The notes under the pieces are model-generated. The model made no database searches. It worked only from the letters and a program-made list of their open reading frames with translations, and was not told where the DNA came from. Shown here one piece after another: positions 4,830-5,221 of a stretch of 5,221 bases of DNA; the first letter of the stretch is position 1, and each line of letters begins with the position of its first letter. The position numbers and the translations under genes are program-made. This stretch comes from Verrucomicrobiia bacterium (GTDB lineage Bacteria > Verrucomicrobiota > Verrucomicrobiia > Opitutales > Opitutaceae): positions 1 through 5,221 of the forward strand of contig JAUHWE010000387.1 of assembly GCA_030424825.1 (NCBI GenBank). Reading direction: 5' to 3'.

Positions 4830-5221
4830 TTAATCTTCAACGTTACACAAAGCGAGGCGGAAACCCATCGTATAATCTCGACGACCTTGTGAACCACCCG
4901 CTCGTGCGGCTGAACGCCCGATCTCTTGATCCATTCTCCAACTACCGCCACGTGCGATTCGGTAGCGTCCTCGTCTCGGTCCCTTGGGCTCCGTCACGGA
5001 ACCACCTGGATATTCGCCATACCAATCGTAACACCACTCGAGGACGTTACCTGACATATCGTAAAATCCCCAATTGTTCGGCTTCAGCTGGGCTACAGGA
5101 TGGGTGGTTCCTCTGCTGTTCCGATTAGACCAGGCCATACTCGACGGCATTCTCGGCGGTTCTCCCGCATAATCGCCGGTCGTTCCCGCACGGCAGGCGT
5201 ACTCCCACTGAGCTTCGGAGG
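4830..5221 (-). CDS. SUMF1/FGE-fold protein, C-terminal part, N-terminus beyond the right edge
   Basis: The frame is open from the right edge to TAA at 4830-4832, giving 129 visible residues. It starts within SEAQWEYACRAGT, the classic motif of the formylglycine-generating-enzyme/sulfatase-modifying-factor domain. It continues with NNWGFYDMSGNVLEW (48-62 of the visible part), ARGGSW (89-94) and the closing MGFRLAL. An internal ATG at 5150 is not the start, because the conserved SEAQWEYACRAG lies upstream in frame. In true FGEs two active-site cysteines follow RGGSY/W within about ten residues; here the segment reads RGGSWRMDQEIGRSAARAG with none. The protein is therefore unlikely to make formylglycine and belongs with the broad SUMF1/EgtB/PvdO-like group, whose members have varied or unknown roles. 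It converges on the redoxin gene. Signal sequence, total length and partner genes are outside the window. Confidence 0.9.
   Translation of the reverse strand, partial: SEAQWEYACRAGTTGDYAGEPPRMPSSMAWSNRNSRGTTHPVAQLKPNNWGFYDMSGNVLEWCYDWYGEYPGGSVTEPKGPRRGRYRIARGGSWRMDQEIGRSAARAGGSQGRRDYTMGFRLALCNVED

Noticed and set aside
4525..4833. Plus-strand 102-residue frame in the second spacer
   Set aside because: It is formed by the arms of the 27-base hairpin and other repeats, and it converges into the SUMF1-type gene end. It looks non-coding.
4826..5128. Plus-strand 100-residue frame at the right end
   Set aside because: It is antisense to the SUMF1-type gene, whose motifs are unmistakable.

Overview
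The window reads as a slice of a chromosome from a bacterium of roughly balanced base composition. A Planctomycetota/Verrucomicrobiota (PVC-type) source, perhaps Opitutae, is my best guess. It rests on an exported esterase with an HGGGW motif, an SUMF1-fold protein, start codons mostly without Shine-Dalgarno sequences, and intergenic spacers full of GC-rich hairpin repeats. This is a judgement from gene style and not a database match. Two genes are cut by the window edges.

Left part (1-1705, minus strand): an exported glycerophosphodiester phosphodiesterase family protein (842-1705) lies upstream of an exported alpha/beta-hydrolase esterase (start at 656, running off the left edge). Both begin with a signal peptide and face the same way, 185 bases apart. 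They look like degradative or scavenging enzymes that act outside the cytoplasm.

Spacer 1 (1706-2089) holds no credible gene. It contains a hairpin just before the phosphodiesterase start, a short GC-rich hairpin, and a near-perfect 26-base inverted repeat.

Centre (2090-4371) is the most interesting part. A MarR-type regulator with an unusual cysteine-rich tail (minus strand, 2090-2635) is divergent from a three-gene plus-strand cluster: a small CxxC thioredoxin/glutaredoxin-like protein (2745-2990), an exported protein of unknown function with CxxC at its mature N-terminus (3082-3813), and a CPGC redoxin (3898-4371). The divergent control region holds two 17-base palindromes with the same pattern AGTWTCG-NNN-CGAWACT, which are very likely the regulator's operators. 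The arrangement suggests an autoregulated thiol-redox or metal-responsive module. Its physiological role is not evident from sequence.

Spacer 2 (4372-4829) is again gene-free. It carries a nested set of inverted repeats, including a 19-base motif that occurs in opposite orientation on either side of a 27-base-arm hairpin and recurs in part in spacer 1.

Right end (4830-5221, minus strand): the C-terminal part of an SUMF1/FGE-fold protein that enters from the right edge. It lacks the two cysteines of true formylglycine-generating enzymes.
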